From: ZC4RG30 sp039932715
GTDB taxonomy: Bacteria; Pseudomonadota; Gammaproteobacteria; Steroidobacterales; Steroidobacteraceae
Reading direction: 5' to 3'
DNA: 64,000 nt
Assembly (NCBI GenBank): GCA_039932715.1
Contig: JBDTPN010000010.1
Span: forward strand, 1 to 64,000
The notes beneath the pieces were generated by a model. The model worked only from the letters and a program-made list of their open reading frames with translations. It was not told where the DNA came from and did not search any database. This document shows positions 8,672 to 17,409 of the stretch, in pieces. Numbering within the stretch: position 1 is the stretch's first letter; each line of letters starts with the position of its first letter. Made by a program: the position numbers and the translations under genes.

Positions 8672-8902
8672 TTAATGGGCTGAGCGTGAAGCGCTTAGCG
8701 CGTGCAGTCGTACACCCACCGCGCGCGCCACTTTCAGAATCGTCGCGAAGCTCGGATTGCCATTTTCACCAAGCGCTTTGTAGAGACTCTCTCGGCTCAG
8801 CCCCGCAGCGCGCGCGACCCGTGTCATTCCGCGTACGCGGGCAATGTCCCCCAGCGCGCGAGCGATGCCCGTGGCGTCAATGCCGCGAGGGCGGCAAATC
8901 AT
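8672..8902 (-). pseudogene. Truncated addiction-module antidote (HigA-like, prophage DNA-binding family)
   Basis: The 76-residue reading matches the C-terminal two thirds of the small XRE-type antidote family: ALGDIARVRGMTRVA, then GLSRESLYKALGENGNPSF and ILKVARAVGVRLHA. The usual first 25-30 residues (EYL...IAAYL region) are replaced by unrelated MICRPRGID. No RelE/HigB-like toxin gene is adjacent. It is therefore most likely a 5'-truncated remnant left at the island border. It may still fold, since the HTH is complete, but its own promoter is not evident. It reads toward the tRNA terminator and follows the DUF8021 gene closely on the same strand. Confidence 0.7.
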
Positions 8903-8910
8903 TCAGCCGG

Positions 8911-9837
8911 TTACCACCCGGTAGGCGATCCCACCGGCGTGGTGATGAGAACCGCCTGAATCTCGCGAATCTTGCCTCCAGTCACGGAGAAAAATTCCGC
9001 AACCAGGGGCGATCCCTGGGCCTGCGTCGAGCGTTCGAGCGGAATCTCGGTGCCATCGGCGTTCAGCTTGCGGCCGAATCGAACGATGGACATAACGAGA
9101 CCGTGCTCCTCGTCGACTACCGGATAGCGGCGGTCGTAGATGCGCGCATTCCTGAACTGCGCCATGTCGAACTGCTCCGTCGCAGTCGTCGGCTTGCGAC
9201 CTCCCGATGAGACGTTGGTCGTCTGCAATCCATTCTCGAAGCGGTTCGTATCTGGAAGCATGGGCGCACGCACATATTCCGGCGTGCCCTCGGTTTCGAA
9301 CGCCCGGAAATAGCCGTCGGCTGCATTGATCAATGCGTACCGTGAATCACGCTCAGACGGACGGACCCAGCGCGTGAAGTGCGGCGGCGGCCGTGTCAGC
9401 TTCTCGGGTGCCCAAAGAACTCCCGCATCGCCTTTGCTGCACAGAATGGTCTCGGATTCCGTGATCTTGCCTTGCTCCACTTTTAGACGCAGCGCGAGAA
9501 TGACGGGTTGATTCTTTTCCAAGATGATAGCGATGATTCCGGCGCCGCCGCTCTCCGGGTCGAACGTATCCATGCGATACGTCGTTGCCCCCGCGAACTT
9601 CCACAAACCCTCGCCGAGCTGCACTGGCATGCCGTTCTCGGTCGCCTTGACCGTCGCCGCCAAGGGCAATCCTGTGGGGCTATGCTTGGCCAGTGCATCA
9701 AAGTATCGATCGGTGATCTGCTTCAGACACGCGCGGTCGCATTGATCCTGTGCTGCAACGCTGTGGGACGCGAATATCCAGAAGATTGCCAGTGCGGGGC
9801 GGCGGCATCCATAACTTATTTTGTACACTATTGTCAC
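8911..9837 (-). CDS. Secreted DUF8021/NTF2-like family protein
   Basis: The 308-residue product has an N-terminal hydrophobic signal (about 10-29, ending VAAQ). Residues about 32-135 resemble the DUF8021 pattern: CDRACLKQITDRYFDAL, then TENG, LGEGLW and ALRLKVEQGKITE, an NTF2-like fold with no known catalysis. A second half (about 155-300, ending with GGKIREIQAVL) repeats the same NTF2-like logic, so it looks like two tandem domains. The start is a GTG at 9837 with only a weak ribosome binding site; another in-frame GTG lies nine bases downstream. Proteins of this group are common beside catabolic oxidoreductases. No partner is evident here. Confidence 0.75.
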   Translation of the reverse strand: MTIVYKISYGCRRPALAIFWIFASHSVAAQDQCDRACLKQITDRYFDALAKHSPTGLPLAATVKATENGMPVQLGEGLWKFAGATTYRMDTFDPESGGAGIIAIILEKNQPVILALRLKVEQGKITESETILCSKGDAGVLWAPEKLTRPPPHFTRWVRPSERDSRYALINAADGYFRAFETEGTPEYVRAPMLPDTNRFENGLQTTNVSSGGRKPTTATEQFDMAQFRNARIYDRRYPVVDEEHGLVMSIVRFGRKLNADGTEIPLERSTQAQGSPLVAEFFSVTGGKIREIQAVLITTPVGSPTGW

Positions 9838-9907
9838 CTGTCTATTAGAGTCCGTATTCTTCGCAACACGCAGCTATTGCGGATAAGCAAAGTCCATTGG
9901 GGAAGTC

Positions 9908-10864
9908 ATGCGATACACACGATACATGTCGGGAGTGATTGCTTCGAGCGTAGCGTGCATTGCGCTGAGCGTAGGCATTTTACAGAGCGCGCACGCAGCA
10001 TCGCACGGCAAATCGTTTCGCGATTGCACCGTTTGTCCGGAGATGGTGGTCGTTCCGTCCGGCACCTTTGTCATGGGGTCGCCCGCCACAGAAAGGGGTC
10101 GCGACAAGGACGAGGACCAGCACAGAGTCACGATCGGGTATCCATTCGCGGTCAGCAAATTCCCCATCACATGGGATGAATTTGAAGCGTGCGCTCGCGA
10201 CGGCATGTGTGACGGCCAAGCCGTGGAAACGGCTTTGCGAACCCCGATGACGCCGCCACCGCGGCCGGCAACGACTGGCGAACAAGCTGCGGCACCCGCC
10301 AGCAGGCCACCGCCCTATGCTGATCACGGTCGCGGCAACCGCCCTGTCGTTGGCGTCAGCTGGTGGGATGCGCAGGTATTCGTAGGTTGGCTCAACAAGA
10401 AGTCCGGAAAGGATCGGTACCGACTGCTATCCGAAGCCGAATTTGAATATGCCGCACGCTCCGGCACGACGACGGCGTTGTGGTGGGGAGACGAGCCTAG
10501 CCATGATTACGCCAACTACGGAATGGATGATGGTGCGGGATTGGGCGGCGCAGTCGGCGGTCGCGATATATGGTTGAATGACACCTCGCCGGTTGGCTCG
10601 TTCCCGCCCAACGCGTTCGGTCTATACGACATGTACGGCAATATCTACCAATGGATCGAAGACTGCTACGAAAGCGACAGCACGAAATTGCCCACCGACG
10701 GTTCGGCGGTGAAGAACGGCAATTGCGCGACGCGTGGCTTCCGTTCCAACTCGTTCGAAAGCAATCCTCATACCATGCGTTCGGCGAACCGCGCCTACCC
10801 GTATGCGCCGGATACTCGCGGCCGCAACTATCTGGGCTTTCGCGTCGCCAAAACCCTGCCGTAG
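9908..10864 (+). CDS. Exported formylglycine-generating-enzyme (SUMF1/FGE-sulfatase) domain protein
   Basis: FGE-sulfatase family protein of 318 residues with a Sec signal (about 1-31). The domain runs from about 42 (CPEMVVVPSGTFVMGSP) to the end (NYLGFRVAK), with the family motifs RPVVGVSWWDAQVFVGWLN, YRLLSEAEFEYAAR and FGLYDMYGNIYQWIED. The last is normally WEW; IYQWIED is a variant. Cysteines CTVCP and CATRGF are present, but the paired active-site cysteines of true FGE could not be confirmed by eye. Many homologues are non-enzymatic. No sulfatase gene is nearby. ATG at 9908 has GGGGAAG upstream. Confidence 0.85.
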   Translation: MRYTRYMSGVIASSVACIALSVGILQSAHAASHGKSFRDCTVCPEMVVVPSGTFVMGSPATERGRDKDEDQHRVTIGYPFAVSKFPITWDEFEACARDGMCDGQAVETALRTPMTPPPRPATTGEQAAAPASRPPPYADHGRGNRPVVGVSWWDAQVFVGWLNKKSGKDRYRLLSEAEFEYAARSGTTTALWWGDEPSHDYANYGMDDGAGLGGAVGGRDIWLNDTSPVGSFPPNAFGLYDMYGNIYQWIEDCYESDSTKLPTDGSAVKNGNCATRGFRSNSFESNPHTMRSANRAYPYAPDTRGRNYLGFRVAKTLP

Positions 10865-10922
10865 TTGCGCGACTGCTGATCGAGATCGGGCGGGCGCACG
10901 GAAATCGACAGCCGCGCAATGC

Positions 10923-11423
10923 CTAGTTGGTCTTGAGTGCCGGGTCCCAATGCTCGGCCAGCTTGCCGTTCTCGACGCGGAACAGCGCAAGATTGGTCGT
11001 GGTGTATTTCCTGGTGGCATCCTTGGGATCGGGCAGTTCGCGCACGAACGAGATGCTGACGAAATCGCCTTCGGCAAGGATGGCGACGATCGGGGTTTTC
11101 ACTCGCTCCTCGACCGGGATTGGCTTGCGGCCGGACTGCGCGAACATGTCGATCAGGTTCTGGCGGCCGCTTACGAAATTTGGATTGTGCTGGATATAGC
11201 CCGCAGTGGTGAACCTGGCCATCTGATCGAGGTGCCCCGCTTCAACCACGACGCGCCAGAAATCATAGACGACGCGCTTGTTTGCAGCCGCCTTCGGATC
11301 CTTGCTCTGCAGCATCGCGGCATGGTCCGGATTGCCCAAGACGACGCCATCGGCGAAGCCGCTCGACGGCAGCAGTCCGCTCATCAGCATCAGGCACAGC
11401 GCGACCGGCAATTTCCTGTTCAT
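10923..11423 (-). CDS. Exported SnoaL-like/NTF2 family protein
   Basis: 166-residue protein with a Sec signal (about 1-24, ending GFADG). A single SnoaL-like domain follows, with VYDFWRVVVEAGHLDQM, YIQHNP and the C-terminal LFRVENGKLAEHWD that is characteristic of the family. SnoaL folds include polyketide cyclases, hydratases and isomerases, and the substrate is unknown here. The ATG at 11423 is preceded by GAGGA at good spacing; a longer form from 11468 lacks a signal. It is divergent from the three-domain NTF2-like lipoprotein at 11654, so the two may share regulation. Confidence 0.85.
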   Translation of the reverse strand: MNRKLPVALCLMLMSGLLPSSGFADGVVLGNPDHAAMLQSKDPKAAANKRVVYDFWRVVVEAGHLDQMARFTTAGYIQHNPNFVSGRQNLIDMFAQSGRKPIPVEERVKTPIVAILAEGDFVSISFVRELPDPKDATRKYTTTNLALFRVENGKLAEHWDPALKTN

Positions 11424-11653
11424 GATGTCCTCGTGAATTATTGAGACCGAGCCCTTGAAATCCTGCAATGCAGGCCGACTTCAGCAACCCGCCGAATTGC
11501 ACAACAGCTGGCCTTGTTTCTGCCTTGGGCTGCGAGTGTCGGCTTCGCACGGCATCAGTGTCAACGACTTGAAATCGCCGCTGGAGTTTTGCCGTTATGC
11601 GCGATAAGTTGTCCGCAATAGGCCGACAAGCGCCGAGTTGGGGAGACGCCTGA

Positions 11654-13198
11654 ATGAAATCCATGTCGCTGAACCTGTGCGCCGGTGCGGCCGCGCTGAT
11701 CCTGATCGGCATTGCCGGTTGCTCCAAATCTGCCGCACCTGCAGGGGTTCCGAAGGTCGAGACAAGCGCCGCTGCAGCCGATGCAAACCTTACTGAGGAC
11801 CGCGCCGAGATCCAGGCGTTGCAGGCGCGGTATATGTTCGCCTTGGACGGCCGCGACGCGGACGCCTACCGAGGTACATTCGCAAGCAACGGGCAGCTGG
11901 CCTCGGCCTCCGGCGAAGAGTCCGGCAACGCCATTGGCTCTTTCCTGAAAGAGCCGCTTCGCACGCCCATGCAACCCAAGGCACAGGGCCGGCATTCGAT
12001 CACCAACGTGGTGCTCGACATCAAGGGTGACACCGCCCGCGGCCGCGCCTACTGGTACCAGCTGGGCGACAACAACAAGACTTACGCGCCCTATCTCGGA
12101 GCGTACGGTCACTACGAAGATGAGCTGGTAAAGGAAGGCGGCCAGTGGCGCTTCAAGCGCCGCGAGATCTTCAACGAGATGCAGGACGCGCGGGCCGCCA
12201 CGGCAGAACGGCCGACGCTGTCGTTCTCGCCGCCGCCGGCGGTGGGAGACAGCTATGCTGACAATCGCGAAGCGATCAAGGATCTGCAGGCGCGGTATCT
12301 GTATGCGATGAACTGGTTTGATCCGGCAGAGTATGCCGGCACCTTCACCCCGGACGGAACGGTCTACATGGGCACACGCGTGGAGAATGGTCGCAAGCAG
12401 ATCGAGACCGTCATTACCGACTATAGAGACATTATCATGGGTCATCCCACAGGCGCGGGCCAGGGCCTGAGACCACCTGCTGTCAGGCATGCGATTACCA
12501 ATGTCGTGGTCGAGATCACCGGCAATACCGCACGCTCCTGGGCCTATTGGAACACGCTGCAGAACGACAATCTCAAGCGCTCCGCCGAGCTGGGCAATTA
12601 CGGCAGCTACGAAGACGAGCTGGTGAAAGTTGACGGTCGTTGGCAGTTCAAGAGTCGCAAGATCTTCAACCAGATGAAGGCGGATCGTGTTGCGCCCAAC
12701 GTACTTCCGACGCCGGTTCACCTCCCGGTTGTTGTGCCAGCCAACCCCACCTATGCAGATAACCGCGCCGCGATCGAGAACCTGCAGGCGCGCTACATGT
12801 TTGCCCTGGACTGGCAAGACCCAGAGGCCTATGCATCGACCTTCACCGAGGATGGGCAACTGGTGTCGGCAGTCGCAACGGCCAAGGGCCGCGATGCGAT
12901 CCGCGCCGAAGTGGTCAACATGAAACAGAACGACCTCAAGAAAGTCGCAGGCGAGAAGCTGCGGCCTTTCAGCCGCCGGCACACGATCACCAACCTGGTT
13001 ATCAACATCGAGGGCGACCGTGCCACTGGGCGCGCCTACTGGTCCGGATATAGTAACGACAACGCTAAACGCAGCCCCTATCTGGAAAGCTACGGCTACT
13101 ACGAGGACGAACTGGCGAAAGTGGACGGCGAGTGGCTTTTCACCAAGCGCACGATTAACAACGAACAGCGCATTGCCCACGCGGCGAAACCCAACTGA
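11654..13198 (+). CDS. Lipoprotein with three tandem SnoaL/NTF2-like domains
   Basis: 514 residues. The lipobox IAGC around residue 23 predicts a lipid-anchored protein. Three homologous NTF2-like domains follow at about 45-195, 200-355 and 365-514. Each begins with an alpha helix of the type IQALQARYMFALDGRD, IKDLQARYLYAMNWFD or IENLQARYMFALDWQD, has a central RH(S/A/T)ITN(V/L)V strand and ends with YEDELVKxxGxWxFKxR. The helix Asp/His pattern of SnoaL_4-type hydratases is partly kept. Family members usually have one domain, so a triple fusion is unusual. It would be an internal pseudo-trimer. Ribosome binding site is GGGGAG about 10 bases upstream. It is divergent from another SnoaL gene and followed by an M20 amidohydrolase 55 bases later. 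Confidence 0.85.
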   Translation: MKSMSLNLCAGAAALILIGIAGCSKSAAPAGVPKVETSAAAADANLTEDRAEIQALQARYMFALDGRDADAYRGTFASNGQLASASGEESGNAIGSFLKEPLRTPMQPKAQGRHSITNVVLDIKGDTARGRAYWYQLGDNNKTYAPYLGAYGHYEDELVKEGGQWRFKRREIFNEMQDARAATAERPTLSFSPPPAVGDSYADNREAIKDLQARYLYAMNWFDPAEYAGTFTPDGTVYMGTRVENGRKQIETVITDYRDIIMGHPTGAGQGLRPPAVRHAITNVVVEITGNTARSWAYWNTLQNDNLKRSAELGNYGSYEDELVKVDGRWQFKSRKIFNQMKADRVAPNVLPTPVHLPVVVPANPTYADNRAAIENLQARYMFALDWQDPEAYASTFTEDGQLVSAVATAKGRDAIRAEVVNMKQNDLKKVAGEKLRPFSRRHTITNLVINIEGDRATGRAYWSGYSNDNAKRSPYLESYGYYEDELAKVDGEWLFTKRTINNEQRIAHAAKPN

Positions 13199-13253
13199 GC
13201 AGTCGCCGGTCTGCCAATGGCGCATTCCATGCATTTCGCCAACGGGGGTTCCG

Positions 13254-14555
13254 ATGATTTCGAAAGCCCTTCCCTCATTGCTGCTCATGGTGATGTCGAC
13301 ACCGGCATTGGCTGAAGTACCGTTGATCGACATCTACAAAGGGATCCACGCGCATCCCGAACTGTCGCATCAGGAGGCGGAGACTTCTGCCATTTTGGCG
13401 AGGGAGCTTCGGGCGACCGGTTACCAGGTTGCGGAACATGTAGGCATCTATTCCGACGGCTCAAAGGCCTTTGGCATAGTTGGGGTAATGAAGAACGGTT
13501 CCGGCCCGACGCTGATGGTCCGTGCGGATATGGACGCATTGCCGATCGTGGAGGAGACGGGCGTGCCCTACGCCAGCCATATCCGCGGTGTCACGAGCTC
13601 CGGTCAGGATGTGGGCGTAATGCATGCCTGCGGCCACGATGTTCATACGACCATCCTGATTGGCGTCGCGCGTGCGATGGCAGCGAGCAAGGCCAATTGG
13701 CATGGAACGCTGATGCTGGTGGGTCAGCCCTCGGAAGAGACAATCGACGGGGCCCGAGCCATGTTGGCTGATCATCTTTATGAGCGGTTCGGGCGGCCGG
13801 ACATGATCGTCGGGTTGCACGACGGGTCCGATCAACCAGCTGGCAAGGTCTCCCTAGCCATCGGGCCTGCGCAGTCGGGCAGTGCCTCGGTTGACGTAAC
13901 CATCCGCGGCGTCGGTGGCCACGGGGCCATGCCCCAGCTCGGGCGCGATCCTGTCGTGCTCTCGGCCGAGTTCATCATGCAACTGCAAACCATCGTCAGC
14001 CGCGAAGCGGACCCTCAGGATCCGACCGTGGTCACTGTCGGATCCATCCACGGCGGGACAAAGCGCAATATCATCCCCGATGAGGTAAAGCTGCAACTCA
14101 CCACGCGCTACTTCTCGGACAAGGGGCGCGACATCATCCTGACTGGAATCCGCCAGATGGCGGCCGGCATCGCCATCTCCGCCGGTCTGCCGCCGGAGAA
14201 AGCGCCAATTGTGTCAGTGGATGAAAACGAATCCGTACCCGCGACCTACAATGAACCCACTCAGTCTCGGCGCATTGAGGCGGTGCTGATAAAAACCCTG
14301 GGCAAGAACAATGTGATCGAAGTGCCACCGATTACTCCCAGTGAAGACGTCGGCATTTTCGGGTTGCCGGGGCATCAGATTCCGCTCACTTACTACCTGC
14401 TGGGCGCAGCGAATCCCGAGGCCTATGCGGCGGCCGCTGCCACTGGCAAGTCGCTGCCGGGCCCACACAACTCAAAGTTCTTGCCCGACCCTGAACCGAC
14501 GATTGCCACGGGTGTCAAGTCGATGACGGCAGTGGCAAGCGCTCTATTGCAGTAA
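13254..14555 (+). CDS. Exported M20-family amidohydrolase (metallopeptidase)
   Basis: 433-residue M20D-type hydrolase, predicted to cleave an amide bond such as an N-acyl or aminobenzoyl amino acid in the periplasm. Signal peptide at about 1-19 (ALA). Metal-site motifs are visible: RADMDALP, MHACGHDVHT (about 122-131), QPSEE (about 157-161) and the C-terminal GPHNSKF (about 402-408). The dimerisation/lid domain RGVGGHGAMP lies at about 218. Start ATG at 13254 has GGGGG upstream and creates the signal; a longer reading from 13020 runs through the preceding gene. It probably follows the triple NTF2-like lipoprotein in one transcript. Confidence 0.9.
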   Translation: MISKALPSLLLMVMSTPALAEVPLIDIYKGIHAHPELSHQEAETSAILARELRATGYQVAEHVGIYSDGSKAFGIVGVMKNGSGPTLMVRADMDALPIVEETGVPYASHIRGVTSSGQDVGVMHACGHDVHTTILIGVARAMAASKANWHGTLMLVGQPSEETIDGARAMLADHLYERFGRPDMIVGLHDGSDQPAGKVSLAIGPAQSGSASVDVTIRGVGGHGAMPQLGRDPVVLSAEFIMQLQTIVSREADPQDPTVVTVGSIHGGTKRNIIPDEVKLQLTTRYFSDKGRDIILTGIRQMAAGIAISAGLPPEKAPIVSVDENESVPATYNEPTQSRRIEAVLIKTLGKNNVIEVPPITPSEDVGIFGLPGHQIPLTYYLLGAANPEAYAAAAATGKSLPGPHNSKFLPDPEPTIATGVKSMTAVASALLQ

Positions 14556-14716
14556 GGTGAATCGCGCGAGGGCGGGCCATCTAAGTAATTGATCTACTGA
14601 GACGTTCACGCGTTCGCCGTTCCGTCGTCGACGGGATCGATCAACGCGGGCAAGTCTTGGGCATACTTCGCAGATCGTGATCCGCAAGCGATGCATAGCC
14701 GGATAGCAACTAAGGG

Positions 14717-15811
14717 ATGAGCCGTACTACTGCGCGTGGGCGGCTGCTACTCACCTTGGTAACCTTGGCCCTTGCTGGCTGCGCAAGCACATCCAAGGAA
14801 GTCGCGCAGCCTCCTATCGCGCAGTCTGTTCCGGAAATCGCGCCGGAGGTAACGCGCCATCGTCCGACGAGCCTTCAAGTCGACGACTTGCTGGCCGAAC
14901 ATGCCTCGGCACCGCCGCCGGTCGGCTTCGAGGACTACATTGACTATGCCCATGACGGGGTTTTCGCATGGACCCAGGGCATAGTGGAGGGGACCGATCA
15001 TCGCTTCGCGGACAAGACCAAGGACCTGGATCCCGTTCCTGCGGCGCCATTTCGAGTCGGTTTGTCGGTTGAATCCGTCGACCGCAGTGATGGACTCGAC
15101 TTGTCGCTGGACGCCGAGTTCGATATCCAGCTGAAACTGCCCAACATCCAGAAGCGGCTAAGCCTCTTCGTCACCAGTGACACACTCGACGAGGCGCCGC
15201 GCGAGGCGGGCGAGGACACCAACCTTAGCGCCGGTCTTCGCTACGCGCTGTTCGAGAACCTTGATTTTGATGTCGGCGTGAAATTCGAAATTCGCCCCGT
15301 GGCCTTCACGTCGTTGAAATGGAAGAACGACTACAAACTCGGCAAGTGGGATTTCCACCCCTACATAAAACTGTTTCTCGAATCGGATGATGGCCTGGGC
15401 CTGTCCTCCGCGGCAACCTTCGATCGCTGGTGGGGTCGAGAGTTGTTTCGCACTTCCAGCTACGGCAAGTGGCTTGTGGATAGCAACAAGGTCAAGTGGA
15501 CGCAATCCCTGGTCTATGCCCACGTCAGTGAGCAGCTGGAGCTGCGCAGCTCTGCCCAGTATGCCGAAGGACGGGACATCGGTCGCGGCTGGGGTGCGCG
15601 CCTGCTGGCCGAGGCGGAACAGACAGGCGCCGTGACCTACTACGAAGCCGGCGTCTTTTTTCGGTGGCCCAGCAAGAGCCACTGGTTGTTCTGGTACGTC
15701 GAACCGCTGGTGCGCTGGGACCGGGATTACAACTGGAGCGGTGATGCGGGCATTCGCATCGGTGTCGACGCGTTGTTTTGGGATCTTGCCCGGTCGGGAA
15801 AGTCCGAGTAG
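14717..15811 (+). CDS. Outer-membrane beta-barrel-like lipoprotein, unknown function
   Basis: 364 residues with a lipobox LAGC at about 19-22, hence a lipoprotein. From about 110 onward the sequence has alternating aromatic/charged strands typical of an outer-membrane barrel (LDAEFDIQLKL, LRYALFENLDFDVGVKFEI, WKNDYKLGKWDFHPYIKLFLES) and ends with a strand-like segment VDALFWDLA. No family was recognised. It has its own intergenic space on both sides and may be monocistronic. It could be a solute channel or assembly factor, but nothing specific can be assigned. Confidence 0.7.
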   Translation: MSRTTARGRLLLTLVTLALAGCASTSKEVAQPPIAQSVPEIAPEVTRHRPTSLQVDDLLAEHASAPPPVGFEDYIDYAHDGVFAWTQGIVEGTDHRFADKTKDLDPVPAAPFRVGLSVESVDRSDGLDLSLDAEFDIQLKLPNIQKRLSLFVTSDTLDEAPREAGEDTNLSAGLRYALFENLDFDVGVKFEIRPVAFTSLKWKNDYKLGKWDFHPYIKLFLESDDGLGLSSAATFDRWWGRELFRTSSYGKWLVDSNKVKWTQSLVYAHVSEQLELRSSAQYAEGRDIGRGWGARLLAEAEQTGAVTYYEAGVFFRWPSKSHWLFWYVEPLVRWDRDYNWSGDAGIRIGVDALFWDLARSGKSE

Positions 15812-15993
15812 GCCAGATCGGATCGCCAGCCAAGTAGGGTGTAGAGCGCTCGGGGTGAGGCGCGTCCCACCTACCAGCGGGCTTTCGCTGCGCAGTTGTC
15901 AGTGTTCACCGACAGTCCACCGGCAGGTTGAAAGCGGGCAGATCCGGTATTCTCGATGCCATGGGTACGGGAGATTCACCCCGGGAGATTCGA

Positions 15994-16515
15994 ATGAGCA
16001 AGCTGCAAAACGCCCCCGTAATTGCGCTGTGGACGCATGTGCTGCGTAACTCGCTTGCGATCGTCACCCTGGCGGTGGGTGCCGCAATGCTGACTACCGG
16101 GTGCACCGCCCCCGCACCCAAACCCCAGTCGATGCGCGACTCGCACGCCGACTTCAATGCCTTCAGAACCTTCGACTGGAAAGCCGCGGACTCTGATCAG
16201 CCCCTGTCCATTCTCGATAGCAACATCCGCTCGGCGATTAGCTCGGAGTTGCAGGGCAAGGGATACGCACAAGCGGCAGCCGGCACAAACCCCGACTTGG
16301 TAATCAGCTTTGAGACTGCCCGGGCCGAGACGATCAAGAGCAGCCCGTTTCGCTTTGGAATTGGCGTAGGCAGCGTGGGCGGCAGCTCCGGCGGCTCCGT
16401 CGGTGCCAGCACCTCGGGCGTCAAGAACATTACCGAAGGCACGCTGTTCCTGCGCGCGGTCGACCCGGCGCGCAAGGCCGAGGTGTGGACCGGGCAAGTC
16501 ACGCGCGAACTGTAA
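15994..16515 (+). CDS. DUF4136 lipoprotein, C-terminus lost by frameshift
   Basis: 173-residue reading with lipobox TTGC (about 34) and the DUF4136 layout: HADFNAFRTFDWK, then AISSELQGKGYAQ, NPDLVISFET and GTLFLRAVDPARKAEVWTGQV. DUF4136 proteins are envelope lipoproteins of unknown role. The reading stops right after VTREL. One frame over, bases 16516-16600 encode KGNVEPALIQSAVAELLREF, exactly the helix that normally ends the family. Removing a single T at about 16513 would restore it. It is therefore frameshifted or carries a sequencing error. ATG at 15994 is preceded by GGGAG. Confidence 0.8.
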   Translation: MSKLQNAPVIALWTHVLRNSLAIVTLAVGAAMLTTGCTAPAPKPQSMRDSHADFNAFRTFDWKAADSDQPLSILDSNIRSAISSELQGKGYAQAAAGTNPDLVISFETARAETIKSSPFRFGIGVGSVGGSSGGSVGASTSGVKNITEGTLFLRAVDPARKAEVWTGQVTREL

Positions 16516-16613
16516 AGGCAATGTCGAGCCGGCGCTGATTCAAAGTGCCGTGGCCGAACTGCTGAGGGAATTTCCTGCACACGGCGCCAGGGTTAGCGGT
16601 GACCTCACCAGCA

Positions 16614-17351
16614 CTACCTCAGAAGGTAGTCGACCGTAGTCACCACGCGCACGATCTTGGTCCTCTGCTTTTCTTCCTGCACACCCGAAGCCTGATCGCG
16701 GGGCAGGATCACGAACAATCCCTGGTTGGCTCGACCGATGCCTCCAAGATTGCTGTGTGCATCCTTGGCGAATTGCTCAGCCGCCTGACGCGCGCTGGCG
16801 GTGGCCTCGGCGATCATTGCAGGCTTCACATCGTTGAGTTTTGTGAACAGGAATGTGGGTCCTCCGGACATCGGGCCGTCTGAAGAAAGCACCACGCCTT
16901 CGTCCACCAGTTCGCCAATCTTCTGGCTGGCCAGGAACACCGTTTCAGGCGCGGTGGAGCGCACCATGATGGTCTGGCTGATCACAAAGCGGCGCGCGGC
17001 ACTCTGGCCGCCATAGCGATTGGCTTGGGTGTCGGTGACATTGAGATCCTGCAGTCCCACTTGTTTGGCATCGATGCCATGGCGCTCCAGGAATGCAGAG
17101 ACCTTCCTGGCGTTGTCGCCAATGTGCGTTTGCGCCGCCTTGAGTTCGTCATCGGCGACGACGAATTGGATGGGCCACAGAGCCAGATCCGCCTCGACTT
17201 CTCTTTCTGCCACGCCCTTGACGGTGACCACCCGGTCCGCCTCGCGGCCCTTCACCAGCGCGTTGCCGGTGAACCAGCCACCCGCCGCTATCCCTAAGGC
17301 AATCAGGGTCGCCGCAATTACGAGGCCCACATTGATGTGCCGGTTCTGCAT
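16614..17351 (-). CDS. SIMPL-domain (DUF541) membrane-anchored protein
   Basis: 245 residues with one N-terminal transmembrane anchor (about 8-29, VGLVIAATLIALGIAAGGWF). A periplasmic SIMPL domain follows (about 40-240), with RVVTVKGVAEREVEADLA and the conserved C-terminal IVRVVTTVDYLL. SIMPL proteins form oligomeric assemblies; the E. coli homologue has been linked to oxidative stress resistance, and no reaction is known. ATG at 17351 has GGGAGGG upstream. It is divergent from the quinohemoprotein dehydrogenase gene at 17410, with a shared 58-base promoter region. Confidence 0.9.
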   Translation of the reverse strand: MQNRHINVGLVIAATLIALGIAAGGWFTGNALVKGREADRVVTVKGVAEREVEADLALWPIQFVVADDELKAAQTHIGDNARKVSAFLERHGIDAKQVGLQDLNVTDTQANRYGGQSAARRFVISQTIMVRSTAPETVFLASQKIGELVDEGVVLSSDGPMSGGPTFLFTKLNDVKPAMIAEATASARQAAEQFAKDAHSNLGGIGRANQGLFVILPRDQASGVQEEKQRTKIVRVVTTVDYLLR

Positions 17352-17409
17352 TCTGCCCTCCCACTGTACTATGCCGCTCTCACATAACCATAAGACCGGT
17401 GCGAATGCC

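Noticed and set aside
11561..13333. 590-codon open frame antisense to the triple NTF2-like gene
   Set aside because: It exactly mirrors the coding strand's codon pattern, has no start context and carries no family motif; a shadow of high-GC coding sequence.
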